Source of the DNA: Hyperoodon ampullatus
Taxonomy: Eukaryota; Chordata; Mammalia; Artiodactyla; Ziphiidae
Direction: 5' to 3'
DNA length: 64,000 bases
NCBI GenBank assembly: GCA_949752795.1
Contig: OX457061.1
Span: 5,453,239-5,517,238 of the forward strand
Shown here in pieces: positions 35,606 through 47,697 of the stretch. The notes beneath the pieces are model-generated. The model saw only the letters and a list, made by a program, of their open reading frames with translations. It had not been told where the DNA came from and ran no database searches. The first letter of the stretch is position 1. Every line of letters starts with the position of its first letter. The position numbers and the translations under genes are program-made.

Positions 35606-35811
35606 GGGGCTTCCCTGGTGGCGCAGTGGTTGGGGGTCCGCCTGCCGATGCAGGGGACACGGGTTTGTGCCCCGGTTTGGGAAGATCCCACATGCCACGG
35701 AGCAGCTAGACCCGTGAGCCATGGCCACTGAGCCTGCACGTCCAGAGCCTGTGCTCCGCAACGGGAGAGGCCACAACAGTGAGAGGCCCGCGTACCGCAA
35801 AAAAAAAAAAA
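35606..35811 (+). mobile_element. CHR SINE, short form, with 14-bp TSD
   Basis: It runs from GGGGCTTCCCTGGTGGCGCA through GGGTTTGTGCCCCGG to CGTACCGC and an A run. The repeat AAAAAGTCTGTCTA is at 35592-35605 and 35812-35825. It is antisense in intron 28. Confidence 0.92.
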
Positions 35812-35825
35812 AAAAAGTCTGTCTA

Positions 35826-36410
35826 TCACAAACTCCTGAGAACACTGCAAAGCCCCTACTATACACAGGTAATTTCCAGAAACCCCTCTTTGTATCACTG
35901 GTGTTGTACTGAGTTGCTTATGATTTTGGATTGTTGTCTATTCTTGTATTAATGAAAATGTTTATGGAATTACTATTGTGTTTTATTACGAATTTATTTC
36001 ATTTAGGATTTTTGACAATTATTCTGTTCCTCTCCAATCTTTTTATATCATTGAGTTGTTTTTCTTCTAGAAAGTGAGGCTGGGGAGAGGGTGGGCCTCA
36101 AGGGTATTCAGCCACATCTAAGTGGGCAGAACAGTTTAAGAATCACTATTCCAGAGAGAAAGGAATGAGATCAACAACCCTTTAAGTGCCACACACAGCT
36201 CAGGTTTAGGAAGTCTGCTGTGCTTTCAGCTCCCTAATCTCCCTCTAGGAGGTTTTAGGAGATCCCTTTTTTCACTAAAAAAAACTTCTACCACTTGGGT
36301 TGACACATAGAAAGCACTCATAAAAATATGTGTTGAATGAAGAGATGAAAGATGGTCATTGTCTTATTTATCATAGGGAAAACCTGGAAAGAGCCTAAAT
36401 GTCCAAAAGG
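35826..36410. other. Intron 28 segment
   Basis: Only an L2-like end (36290-36350, TAGAAAGCACTCATAAAAAT) is suggested. The rest is not recognised. Confidence 0.4.
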
Positions 36411-36414
36411 TGAA

Positions 36415-36600
36415 TAGTTAAATAAATTATGGCATATCCACAAGATAGAAATTATGTAGCCATCAAAAATGACATTTACACAAGATTTTCAATAATACTG
36501 GAAAACTCACAAGAGACTGTGTTACATGAAATGAGTGGAAGCAAAAACCCCAGAAGGAAATATAACCGAATGGCAATGGTTAAGGGTACAATGTGTGGTT
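36415..36600 (+). mobile_element. Old L1 3' fragment, sense to plus strand
   Basis: AATTATGGCATATCCACAAG then AATTATGTAGCCATCAAAAA and GAAGCAAAAACCCCAGAAGG follow the L1M 3' region. It is too decayed for a subfamily call. Confidence 0.6.
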
Positions 36601-37204
36601 CTAGAACACATCACTTTTATAATAAAATATAACAATCACTTTTATAATAAAAGCTTTCTTTTTAAAATAAAAGTAAACTTAATTACTTAAACTGAGAACT
36701 GGAAGGCACTTAAAAAGTACATCTGGTTTCCTTATAGGTCTTCAAATTCTTTTAAACATTAAAAACATGCTGGTTGGTAGATCTGTAACAACATGCATGA
36801 GACCAGTGTGTTTTCTGATAGGTTATCAAGGAAAAAAGATGAGTTCAGTCTTTGATTTCTATAGTACTAAGTCTATCTCATCCTATAAATTGATACAATT
36901 TTAAATGACATAGGAAAAAGATGGAAAAAAATTTAATTCACATGTAAACATTCACATTTAAAGCACAGCCTTGCTTTTCTAGAAGCAAATCCTTTCCTTG
37001 TACTTAATTATGAAGAGTAGAAGTCCTTCCCCACAGTTCTGTAAATCTAGCCTATTTTTAATGCATAATATCAACCCCAGGTTAATTGCAGATACTTTAG
37101 GCAAAACGCAGCAGCAAGCAAAATGTCAACACATCTGCCCCCCAAAACCTGCACTTGTTTAGGGGGAAACACAAAAGTAATGCTATGCCATGCAGAGACT
37201 GTAC

Positions 37205-37266
37205 CTTGTGTGGCAGTGAAATTAGAAGACGGTGTTGGTGTGACTATCCCAAAATTAAAGCCAGTC
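37205..37266 (-). CDS. NUP214: NUP214 exon 28
   Basis: This is a 62-nt exon, acceptor CCCTCCCTAG, donor CAAG|GTACAG. It encodes [20 protein letters not shown], nearly identical to human [20 protein letters not shown]. It carries the first FG dipeptide seen in this window and so opens the C-terminal FG-repeat domain. Phase is 1 nt + 20 codons + 1 nt. Confidence 0.95.
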
Positions 37267-37813
37267 CTAGGGAGGGGAAGAAAAGAAGTTAAAAATGAAC
37301 AAACCCAAGGCACAACATTGCCCTTTTAATAGTACATTTTATAATTCATTCGCACAAACTGCTCTCGAGGGACTTACAATCTAGAAGATAAACATCAACA
37401 AAGTGAAAGCACGCTATCTCTGAAGCAGCAGAGCCCTCGCAAGCTCTCTAAGCGGGGAGAGGCAAGTTGTAGGTGAGGTAAGACGGGAAAAGCAGGTGAG
37501 AAGACCTTGGAGGAACGGCTGGGCTTTCCATGGTGGAGGCTGGGGTGGGGACCTATTTCAAGGAAAGCAAAGGAGTAGGAGAAACGCACTGGGAATGCTT
37601 CTGTGGGGAGAGTGGCCAGAGCAGATGGCCCACCTAGTGAGGAAGACGAGACAGGCTGGAGGACCTCTATGACCCAGACCGAGACCAAACAGCGCATCAG
37701 GACAGTGCACGCCACAGGGAGGTGATGGACAGCACGGAACAGGAGCCACTGTCTCTGCTGTTCTGACAGAATGCTTAGTTCTGGGCTGGGAAATTTGGTT
37801 CAAAAGCTTTTCT

Positions 37814-37943
37814 TTTCTTTTTTTTAAATTTTGGCCGCACCTCACGGCTTGCGGGATCTCAGTTCCCCAACCAGGGACTGAAGCCGGGCCGTTGGCAGTG
37901 AAAGTGCCGAATCCTAACCACTAGACCACTAGGAAACTGACCT
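37814..37943 (-). mobile_element. tRNA-derived SINE, short older subfamily
   Basis: TTTTGGCCGCACCTCACGGC, GGGATCTCAGTTCCCCAACC and CCACTAGACCACTAGGAAAC match the element at 35067. Flanks CAAAAGCTTTTCT (37801) and CAAAAACTTTTCT (37944) are a near-perfect duplication. Confidence 0.78.
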
Positions 37944-38464
37944 CAAAAACTTTTCTGACTCTTTTCATCACCTCCTCTCTTTCTGTACATTTTCTTTACA
38001 CCGTGAATGAAGACACCATGGCCAAAGAAGAAAACTCAGCACAAGCTGAGCCAGAACAGACTATTCACTGTGAGAAAAGTTCAAATAGCAAATTTAAAAC
38101 TATACAGCTTAAAATGTAAGGGACCAAGCATACCAAATATGGTAAGTAATGGTAAATACTTAGAGTTTTAAGTATTAAGTATACTTAATATTAAGTAAGT
38201 TTTAAGTATCTGGAGTTAGAGTTTTCTTTTTAACCCATCCTTGGCTTCGTCAAATGGACCAAGACCACCTAAGAAGATGTGTTAAACATTTCATCACATC
38301 AAAAAAGAAAACAATTCTCTTTCTTTGTCTCAAACTTGGTGAAGAAATTTTATCTAATAGAGGTAAGCCATTGACCCAATGACCCAAACCTTTTCAGGTT
38401 ATTTTTAAAATGGCAAGAAGACTATCAGTACACAGAAGTAAAGATTAAAAGATGCAGTAACTCC

Positions 38465-38833
38465 AGGGTTTCCCTGGTGGTGAAGTGGTTAAGAATCTGC
38501 CTGCCAATTCAGGGGACTTGGGTTCGAGCCCTGGTCCGGGAAGATCCCACATGCTGCAGAGCAACTAAGCCTATGCGCCACAACTACTGAGCCTGCAGCC
38601 TGTGCTCTAGAGCCGTGAGCCACAACTACTGAGCCCGTGAGCCACAGCTACTGAAGACCGCGTGCCTAGAGCCCGTGCTCCGCAACAAGAGAAACCACCG
38701 CAGTGAGAAGCCCGTGCACCGCAACAAAGAGTAGCCCCCGCTCGCCGCAACTAGAGAAAGCCCGCGCGCAGCAATGAAGACCCAACGCAGCCAAAATTAA
38801 ATAAATAAAATAAATAAATTTATTAAGAAAAAA
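38465..38833 (+). mobile_element. CHR SINE, long form, with 18-bp TSD
   Basis: It runs from AGGGTTTCCCTGGTGGTGAA with the B box GGGTTCGAGCCC to GACCCAACGCAGCC and an (AAAT)n tail. The repeat AAAAGATGCAGTAACTCC stands at 38447-38464 and 38834-38851. It is antisense in intron 27. Confidence 0.93.
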
Positions 38834-38851
38834 AAAAGATGCAGTAACTCC

Positions 38852-39802
38852 TGGCACTGACCTACTCTTTGAAATTTGCTCCAAACTACCTTTGGGAGGT
38901 AGAAAACATAACGATTGACAGTAAAATATATGTAATTTCCTCCCCTCAAATTTTATTCTAACCACCTCCTTTCTCTTCTCTTAAGGGGTTAGGTTGAAGG
39001 ATGCTCAAGAAACAAATTCACGTCAGGAAAAAGAGATTGTGGTCAATATGATTCCAGTTACAAAAGCATAAACTGAAAGAGCTTTAAGAGGCTTTTCTAA
39101 TGGAACTGAACGTGCAACTCTTCACAGTAAAAACAATCTTTGGATGGGTTTTTATCTCAGCCACACAGAGCCTAACTCCACCCCTGAAGGGGAAGGACGC
39201 TTTGGCGACTCTCACAGGTTTCAAGATGAGTGCCTGCAGCACAGAGAAAAGGCACTCTTCTTCCAAGGTTAATAAAAGCTCCCTTTGGAATGAGGGTTAG
39301 AAGACACTTTTGTTTTTAAAGATGACTCAACTTGACAAGTATAGCCATCATTACTTTTTAAAAAATGAAACAGAAATGTATTTCCCCACATCGATATAAA
39401 ACCCAAATTTTCAAATGGCTACTGCCTTGATCTCAGAAGTTGCATATAATGTGACCTCTCAGGGCAGCAAAGCCAACCCAAACTTCTCACCCAGCCCCCA
39501 GATGGTGTCAGGATGAAAACCCCTCAGTGTGATAAACCTGATCAACCACAGACTCACTACCCAAAGAAAATGAAGCTTATCCTAAAAATCAAAACAAATA
39601 AGCAAGTATGTAATAACACATGTATAAACTTGAATCAAAAAGGGGAAACAGATTTACATTAGGACACTAAGCTACTGTCACTATTATCAAACGCATCACT
39701 GCAGTGATAAGTAGGTATATAAGTATACCTACTGATTGTAGGATTTGGGACAGCTATCTGTAAGGTTGCTGGTGATATCACAAAATTTAGTTCACTACTG
39801 AC
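38852..39802. other. Intron 27 remainder, nothing recognised
   Basis: This is unique-looking AT-rich intronic sequence downstream of exon 27. Confidence 0.4.
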
Positions 39803-39890
39803 CCTGATGGAGAAAATGAGAAAGACTTGCTGAACTGCCCAACAGATGGGGTACACGTCACAGCTGTCTCTATCTTGGTTGCCACTGGTC
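39803..39890 (-). CDS. NUP214: NUP214 exon 27
   Basis: This is an 88-nt exon with acceptor ATAATTTCAG and donor CAGG|GTCAGT. It encodes GPVATKIETAVTCTPSVGQ then FSKSFSFSPSG. Human has [29 protein letters not shown]. A Cys appears where human has Ser. The exon leads directly into the first FG motif of exon 28. The donor departs from consensus at +3 (C). Confidence 0.94.
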
Positions 39891-42579
39891 CTGAAATTAT
39901 GGAAAAAAATGAGAACATTACAAAAAACCAGTTAGAATCACCATTTTAGTTTAATTCTCTGTGGCAGCGAATGCGTGGTGCCGTGCAGAGTGCAGCCCCA
40001 GGTCACGCACTTTCTAGGACAAGTCGGTGGCCGCAGTGCTGCCTGAGTCATGCTGCCTCAAGGTCTCTGAACTTGCTCTCTGGCTCAGTCACTGTCAATT
40101 CCAAACCAGGACATGCCACACTTGCCCCTTTCCAGGAAAGAGGTCAAAATAACTGGAGTGCAGTTCAAATTTAAGGCTTTAAAAGTAGCTTTTACAATTA
40201 CCGAAAAGTAATATATACCAAAGGAAAAACAAAATTCCAAAGAGAAATAGGTTAACTAAATATCTCTGAGTAGTGACTTCATGGCTATTTGCTTTCTCTC
40301 CACATTTCTGTATTTTCCATAGGCTTTTTGTATTTAAATAATAGTTCTTTTTTTTTTTAATTACAGAGGTAACATATGATTGCTGTAATATAGAGAAGTA
40401 TAGAGAGTTAAAAGTGCAATCCACCATCCTCCCCACATTCAATACACTGTAACTACTTATTAATAGTCTGGGGTATTACCTACAATCTTTCCCCTATTGC
40501 TCTACTTTTAAAAGGAGGAGGGGAATGGGGGAATTACATTTAAAAAGCCCAAATCAAACCAAACCAAACAATAAGAAAAAGCACCTCCCTTTAAGTAAGT
40601 ATGGGATAAATATTTGTAAAGTTATCTAACAAACCACTATAATACCATGTAATGTGTACAAGGCTGTCCAAGGCAGCCTGACTTATAATCTTGAAAAGTT
40701 AAAAACAGTCTAAACTATCTGCAGAGTACTATTAAAACTTAACAGGGTACAACTGTACAGTGAAGTCTTAGGCTACCATTAAAATGAGTGAGGTAGAGTT
40801 TTATCAGATCTGGAAAGATGAACACGATATTTACTTTAGGGGGGGCGGGGAAACAGATTACATATCAATATATACAGGATATGACTGTTTTTGTTTAAAA
40901 AACCAATACACATCAAACCCCAAGAGATACACATCAAATCGTTGAGGGCTGTTATCTCTGGAACAGGGAACTTATGGGGCAGCTTTCGTTTTCTACGTTA
41001 TATAGCTCTACACCATAGACTTTTTGTGGACTTGTAATAGTTCTATAATCAGAAAAACAATGAAGGTATTTCCATTATTAAGTAATAAGGGAATTATTCT
41101 ATAGAGGTTTCAGAAATGAATTTTTTTTTTTAAAGAAAGTTTTTACAAACTCTTGAATAGTACTTTTCAGGGAAATTTTCCTACTCAAAAAAAGTCTGTT
41201 TCCAGAAAGTGAGGACAGATGGAAACGCATAGCAAGGACAGAGAATATTTCACGATCATCACTGAATGATGAATCTTAGAAATTTCTTTGCAAGTCATGC
41301 TAACTGCCTAGACATGCACAAAACAAAGCCCCTTAGATGTCCTTGACTCTTAACTTCAGGAGTGACAAAAAACTCTCCAACAAAATCCTTGAAAGGGGTT
41401 AAGATACATAATCTTTCAAAAATTTTTTCTAAAATATTAGCTAGAAATGGAAACAGATTTCTTAATTTGAATCCTAAATGATTCAAAAGTCTTTGACAAA
41501 TTCCACTGAAATTTCCCTTCTAACATAAAGTTTTAGCTGCTAGTTAAGAAGTGCTATATACCTCCTTCTCATGGAAGGCTTATATGATAAAAACTGTGCT
41601 CCTCCATTAATCCGAATTCTAGAATACAACTTGGGCTTACACAATGATGGTTTTCTTCTGAGTGCAAGGAATACTTCTGAAGATAAACCCAATATCCAAT
41701 GAGAAAGATTTGACTACAGAGAAGTTGGGATGATGGTATGATTGTGTAGAGATTACGGAAGGCAGGCTGCTAAAGTGTGAAGTTCAGCATCTCGAGCAGA
41801 ATTTATTAGCTTGAAGACCCACTGGAGAGCGTGAATCAGAATAAAAGCTAGAGTCCAGAGCATGGTGAGAACGCTGGACTGCGGGCAGCACAATCTAGCA
41901 TTTTCTGGACTGTAGCAAAAAGTAACACATGTCAAATGAAGTGGACTCTAACACAGAGTCAACAAAAGGGGCTGCTGAGGAAGAGCCCACATTAAACTAG
42001 GCACTACGTGTAAGCACACTTTTATGTCAAGTGGGCTAGGGCGGCGTGGATGCCTGGTCAGAGCACTTCATGGTGACTGTAAAAACTAATTTCGGTTAAG
42101 AGTAATTACGCCTGAGTCAGTGTTGGAAGCATGTGAAGTCACAGTCTTTTAATACTGAATTTTATCTACTCTGAGATCTTATATTGTAACAGATCCATTT
42201 TACTTTCTGTGTTTTACCAGCTTTTGAATTGTCCTCGTAAACTCAGAGAGTTTTTCTTTCCTTTGTAGTAGAAGAAATAGAGTTCAATGTTCTGATCCAC
42301 TCCTCTCTAAACTTTGATTATCCAGCAAGGCAGGTGCTCCTTTTTAGGAAAAACATTTAAAGGCAGGCTTTCTCCTATTGCTCTCATATTTCAGAAGTCT
42401 ACAGAGCTGCTGAAGGGCTCACTAATTTCCTGGATATTCTACATCAACTGAGGCCTTTCAAATATGTCTTTACTGTACTTGATTTCACATCAAGCTGCCT
42501 TTGTGATCTACAACAATAAACTCTACTGTGGAGCATATCTTTCACCTTTATTTTCACTAAAACAAAACTGCAAACTTAC
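39891..42579. other. Intron 26, no young elements
   Basis: This 2.7-kb intron is AT-rich and lacks CHR elements. A diverged LINE-like piece may lie at 40345-40460 (AATTACAGAGGTAACATATG). Another old L1-like 3' end is suggested near 40730-41060 (CTACACCATAGACTTTTTGT, TTCTATAATCAGAAAAACAA). No gene is seen. Confidence 0.45.
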
Positions 42580-42658
42580 CTGAAGCTTTATCACCAGATG
42601 ACAATTGACTGGACACTGGTGTGGGCCCAGACGGCTTTAAGGCGTTTATCAGAGATCC
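42580..42658 (-). CDS. NUP214: NUP214 exon 26
   Basis: This is a 79-nt exon with acceptor CTGTTATAG and donor TCAG|GTAAGT. It encodes [18 protein letters not shown] then LSSGDKAS. The human match is [26 protein letters not shown]. It starts in phase 0 and ends one nucleotide into the next codon. Confidence 0.95.
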
Positions 42659-42894
42659 CTATAACAGGAGCAAGACATTTATGTGAAACCACAAACGAGC
42701 CTTTGGAATAAAGGAACATGTAAAAGGATAACATAATTTAAAATAAGCAAGCACAAACACTTTTATTTAGTTTAATTTTGTTTTTTCCGTTTCAATTTAA
42801 GTCAGTATTTTTAAACGCTTACCACATGTAAGATCGTATCAGAGATGGGAATATTCCACAAGCACCAAGAAAACAGAGTCAAGCCTGTTTAGCT

Positions 42895-42985
42895 TGTGGC
42901 TATTTCCTCAGCGCCTAACACAACACTTGGCATGTAAAAGGCACTGGGATATTTGATACACAAATGAAAGAAGAAGTTAATGAAT
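42895..42985 (+). repeat. L2 LINE 3'-end fragment
   Basis: TCAGCGCCTAACACAACACT then TGGCATGTAAAAGGCACTGG resembles the L2 terminal sequence. The rest of intron 25 appears unique. Confidence 0.55.
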
Positions 42986-43569
42986 GAAATAGGTCCTGGC
43001 TCTCAATAAAACTTATAATAAGGTTAGAAAGCAAAACTGTTAAACTTTTCCATCTCCGGTCAATGTTCCTTTCCTCTTGGTAAGGCAAGAGGATTTGTGC
43101 CTTACCATGTGTCCTCCAAGGTGAACATGGAAACCTCCAGAAGGAAGACCAAATGCTAACTGCTTAAGTGTCATGTTAAGTCACGGCAAGCTAAGGAGTA
43201 GACAGCCACGTCTGAGAACTCACAATAGGCAAGTCCTGATGTTCAATCTCAAACACAATCTACAATTATTTCTAGAGGCAGAGATGAGTAGCAGAGAAAC
43301 CAGGTTTTCTTAGGGAAAGTTTCAGAGACAGCTTGATCTACCTCTCAGCCATCTCCTATTATTTTCTTCTGGATTGTTTAACTGTTTATAATATAACGTA
43401 TTTTTGTAAGAGACAATGTTTATCAGGCAAAAGGCTGAAAGTAGACATAACAAACATCACTGAAGATGCAAGGTCTGAAAAACAGGGATTGCAAGAGAAA
43501 GCAAGAGAAACTATCCCCTGGATGCTGATACTGAAAGGTACAATGAACAAAGCAGTGGACAGGAAGAAG

Positions 43570-43735
43570 TCGGAAGACTTGGGTTCCAGCTCTGGTTCCA
43601 TCATTTAATAAAAACCGTGGAAGCCTGTGTTAGTCACTTGAGCCCCGGCTTCTTCATTAGTGAAACATAGCTGAACACCTGTCTTGTCTATAAGGTTGTT
43701 GTATGGGTTAACTAAGACGATGTTAAATGAAAGTA
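43570..43735 (+). repeat. MIR SINE
   Basis: GACTTGGGTTCCAGCTCTGG, GTTAGTCACTTGAGCCCCGG and AAGGTTGTTGTATGGGTTAA follow the MIR sequence. Confidence 0.65.
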
Positions 43736-44002
43736 AATTTCAACTCCATACAGACACCCCATACAAATACAGAATTATGACCCAAGATTGCTAGGTGCAG
43801 AATGTCACATGGCTACAAAGACAGTATCAGGGCCTAACTGACCTACTAGGTCAGGACCGGCACAAATTGTGGGGAAAGGATCACAGGTCTCTGTCAGACT
43901 TATAGTTCATTTAAACAACATGAGGACTTAGTACAGTATTGTCTTCAGTTACAAAGACAGTCACTGCATGTCACGTCAGCAAAGCCAAAATCAGCAATTT
44001 AC

Positions 44003-44078
44003 CTGCTTAGCTTGGTTAGCAGCCGCTGGGGTCAACATCGGGTGAGGTGTTTTGGCTGCAGAGTACGGCACTGAAGAA
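44003..44078 (-). CDS. NUP214: NUP214 exon 25
   Basis: This is a 76-nt exon, acceptor GTTTTTCAG, donor GCAG|GTAAAT. It encodes [17 protein letters not shown] followed by AAANQAKQ. Human reads [25 protein letters not shown] with three substitutions. It lies in the linker just before the FG domain and ends in phase 0. Confidence 0.95.
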
Positions 44079-46740
44079 CTGAAAAACACAAAGCAAATGC
44101 TCAAGAGAAGGGCATGACTGGGTGTAAATCACATTCATCCCTGAGCCAACCTTCTGTCCAAAAAATAATATCAATTTTGGGGTAGAATATAGATGTCTGG
44201 GACCCTAATCAAAGTCATTCGACATTTTTCGGATTGAAGACTAAATTCTTTAAATGAAAGTTGGGTCTTTAGCATAAAAGTCAAAGCAGTGACCTGCAAT
44301 CCTAGGAAAAAATTATGACTATTCAGAAGTAGATCCTTTTCTTATCTGGAGACTCAGCCTTTGGCACCTCCTCCCCAACACCCACCGCCATTCCGGACCA
44401 CGTGGGGAATTCCTGATTCTGTTTTCCAAGCCTGAGAAAATGTTCAACAGCATCCGTGGGATGTATATGATCTGTGGCTCAAAGAAGAGATCTCAGCTTC
44501 TCACGGCAACCAGCCCTGGGAGCCCAGCGCTCACGATGTCAGCACACAAGAGAGTCAAACATCCCACGGTTCCCTTCCCGACCTGCACTTCTGCTATGGT
44601 ATGAAAAGTGCACCCAGTGTGTGTAGAAAGAGTTCTCACCATCTTTTGTTACCCCTGAACACAGTAAGCAGGGAACTGTTATTTCAATAATTACTTAGTG
44701 TTAATATGTGATGGAAAAAAATCACCCGTTTAACGCAAAGCTCTATCCTTGGCTCCTGGGAGCAATTCTTTCCATCAATCTATCTGTCCTCAGTGAACAG
44801 CTACTCTGACTAGTATATGCAGAGGAACAGCGATTGTACGACTTGGTTTTAGTTTTCAGAACTCTCCTTTAGGGAGAATTAATAATTTTCCATCGAAAGA
44901 TTAACTTGGAAGAGGAAAGACAAAAATAAGCCCATGCCTCATAGAAAAAAATTATCAAACATTTTAATAATCTTACAGTCACCTCAGGAGACTCTCCTGA
45001 AATAATACAGGAACCTTCCAAACAAACTTTGTTAGATTCAGAGAGAAGAAAAAAGGCAGTTATTTTCAATGAAACAGAACCTCTTTATTTTCCTACTGAA
45101 GAGAGAAGGAGCTGTAAATGTGCGCCTCTCTGAAGAGACACACCCCTGTTCCCCTGAGATGTTCTACCAAACAGGTACGCAGGGACACTGCTCCCCTCAT
45201 CTGCTGACTCTCCAACGAGAAAAGGAATGTGTGAGCGAGATGCTGGGACTGAGAAATCCCTGGGCGGACACAGCTGACTTAGGTGGAAAAATGGCGGCAG
45301 CTCAGGCAAGTCACGAGGGCAATGAAAATATTTCATGCTTTCTTAAAGATAAGCAAAAAAAAGAAACTACAAATAAAAAGAAAAGCAGCAATTCACCCAA
45401 TTTTAGCATATTTTTTGCACCCTAAACTTAGTTATGACATGACGGTAAATTAAAGCATGCATGAAGCAGACTGAGTGTAATTATTGTTCTATTTACTTGT
45501 GATAATGCTATAAATCTCTTGGGTGTCCTAAATCCCCAAACACACAAAATTAGGATTCACAGTACTTACACACTGGGCCATATGACAACCCTGCAGAGAA
45601 ATGCTGCTCAGTGCAATCAGTTAACAAACCTACTGACTAAATCGGACCCACCATGATCCAAGAGCACAAGCAGAAAAGAACAGTGTACTACCAAACAAGT
45701 GTGTTCAAAGACTTGTGCGTGATTGTGAACCAAAACAATGGAAATCAACAGCTAGAAATGTTCAAGAGAAGATGGAAATACTAAACTTGGAATTATCATA
45801 TTTTGGATGACTGTATTCCACTTTCTAGCAGTATGGACCTGAAAAGAGATCACTGGAAATTCATTTGAAATGTTCTGTTCCACAGCTGAAAACAGAGATC
45901 AAAGGACCACAGGCAGAAAATGGCACTGTCACATATATTTACTACATGAGTCTACAAATGACATTTATACTACTGCCAACACTAGGGCACTGCTTTAGAA
46001 AGGAGAAATGGAGCTACACAGGTCACTAAGAGTAGTAAAATTAGGTTCTTGGAGAAAAACAACTGCAACAGAACTTAAGTTCTCCGACTCTCCATTACCC
46101 AGACCATCCTGATAAAAGTTAATATACAAGTGGAGGTGAACATATCAAGTATGATAAACATCAAAAAATGTCACAACAAAACCTCGTTCAAACACTGCCT
46201 TGAACACAGCAAAGCCATTTTTTTGTTTTTTTGCCACGCCCTATCAGCACTGCCTGCTGACATAGTCAGGCTAATGCACACACATTCTAGGGCTGTGTAC
46301 TCTACACACAATGATAAAATTGAGTTGTTAAGATTGTGAAGCATTAAAATGTTGCCTAGGCCCTTTCTTAGTGGTCCCTTAAACTTTAATGAACTTTAAC
46401 AGGGCAAATATTCATACTATTGTTGTGAAAGGGGCCAACTACTCATTCTTTTACCTATTTCAACATTTTAAAGAGCTTAAAAAACAACAGACCTGGTTAT
46501 GTTTTATTTTGGTAAGTCTTAATCATTATCATGTATATCTTTTTATAAACTCACATATGACACAGTGGATCTAAACTGTGAAAGCTGCTAAAGTTAACTA
46601 TTTAATGAACTATGAATTTTTTGTAATTATTTAAAGGTGAAGCAAGTAAGGAGATAGGACTACTTAACAAAAGCAACTGAAGAAATAAATCAGGAGAGAA
46701 AAAGAAAATAATAGAAGATATTGAAAACAAAATCTCTCAG
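44079..46740. other. Intron 24 distal part, nothing recognised
   Basis: This is about 2.7 kb of AT-rich sequence upstream of exon 25 in the transcript. No gene or young transposon is recognised. Short ORFs (for example 45069-45425) have no family signature. Confidence 0.4.
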
Positions 46741-46749
46741 TTCATTTTT

Positions 46750-47340
46750 TCACCTATCAGACTGTAGTAATTGTAAAGTTTGATAATCTTGGCAAAGATA
46801 TGGGGAACCAGATTGTCATACACTGCCTGTGGGAAGGAGAAATTGGTATAAGCTCTACTGAGAGAAAGTTGACAACAATTATAAAAATTATATGTATGTA
46901 CATACACTCACATATATGGATATCTCCTTTGCCTCAGCAGTCCTACAACTGAGAATTTATCCAACAGATATGGCTGCAAGCATGCAAAATTATCTAAGTG
47001 TCAAATTATTTTAACATTGTTGGTAACAACGTAAGAAGCACATCCCTGAATATCAGTCAGTAGAGAAAAAAAAAGTTCACTTTTAGGGGTTTCTTATGTC
47101 TTGTTACCACCAACTGTTGTCCCCTATTGGTAAATTTTATGTCTTTGAAGACTCAAATGCTTTCCAAAATATCATCTAAAAGCCTGCTAAATCAAACTGT
47201 AGTTTTTGCACGCATGTCTAGGTGTCAAGTAACTTAAATAATGCAAGTTGGAACTGTATTAGAGCTTTAAAAAAGACCTATATTAAATATGAAAACAGGA
47301 TTGTTAAGAATTTATAATGACATGGAAAAATGTTAACAAT
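46750..47340 (+). mobile_element. Old L1 3' region
   Basis: AATCTTGGCAAAGATATGGG, ACTGCCTGTGGGAAGGAG, GAGAATTTATCCAACAGATA and AATTTATAATGACATGG follow the 3'UTR of old L1M elements. It is decayed. Confidence 0.6.
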
Positions 47341-47460
47341 TAAGTTTATTTGCCCACGCTGTGCAGCTTGCGGTATCTCAGTTCCCTGACCAGGGATTGA
47401 ACCGGGCCACGGCAGTCAAAATGAGGAATCCTAGCCACTAGAGCACCAGGGAACTCCCCC
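47341..47460 (-). mobile_element. tRNA-derived SINE, short older subfamily
   Basis: TTTGCCCACGCTGTGCAGCT, CAGTTCCCTGACCAGG and AGAGCACCAGGGAACTCC correspond to the family at 35067 and 37814. No clear target duplication is visible. Confidence 0.72.
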
Positions 47461-47489
47461 CAAATTTTACTTTAAAAAACTAAATTTTC

Positions 47490-47697
47490 GGGCTTCCCTG
47501 GTGGCACAGTGGTTGAGAGTCCACCTGCTGGTGCAGGGGACACGGGTTCATGCCCCGGTCCGGGAAGATCCCACATGCCACGGAGCGGCTGGGCCCGTGA
47601 GCCATGGCTGCTGACCCTGCGCATCCGGAGCCTGTGCTCCGCAATGGGAGAGGCGACAACAGTGAGAGGCCCGCATACCGGAAAAAAAAAAAAAAAA
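47490..47697 (+). mobile_element. CHR SINE, short form
   Basis: It runs from GGGCTTCCCTGGTGGCACAG through GGGTTCATGCCCCGGTCC to GCATACCGG and an A run. No target duplication is evident, and its tail abuts L1 sequence directly. Confidence 0.88.
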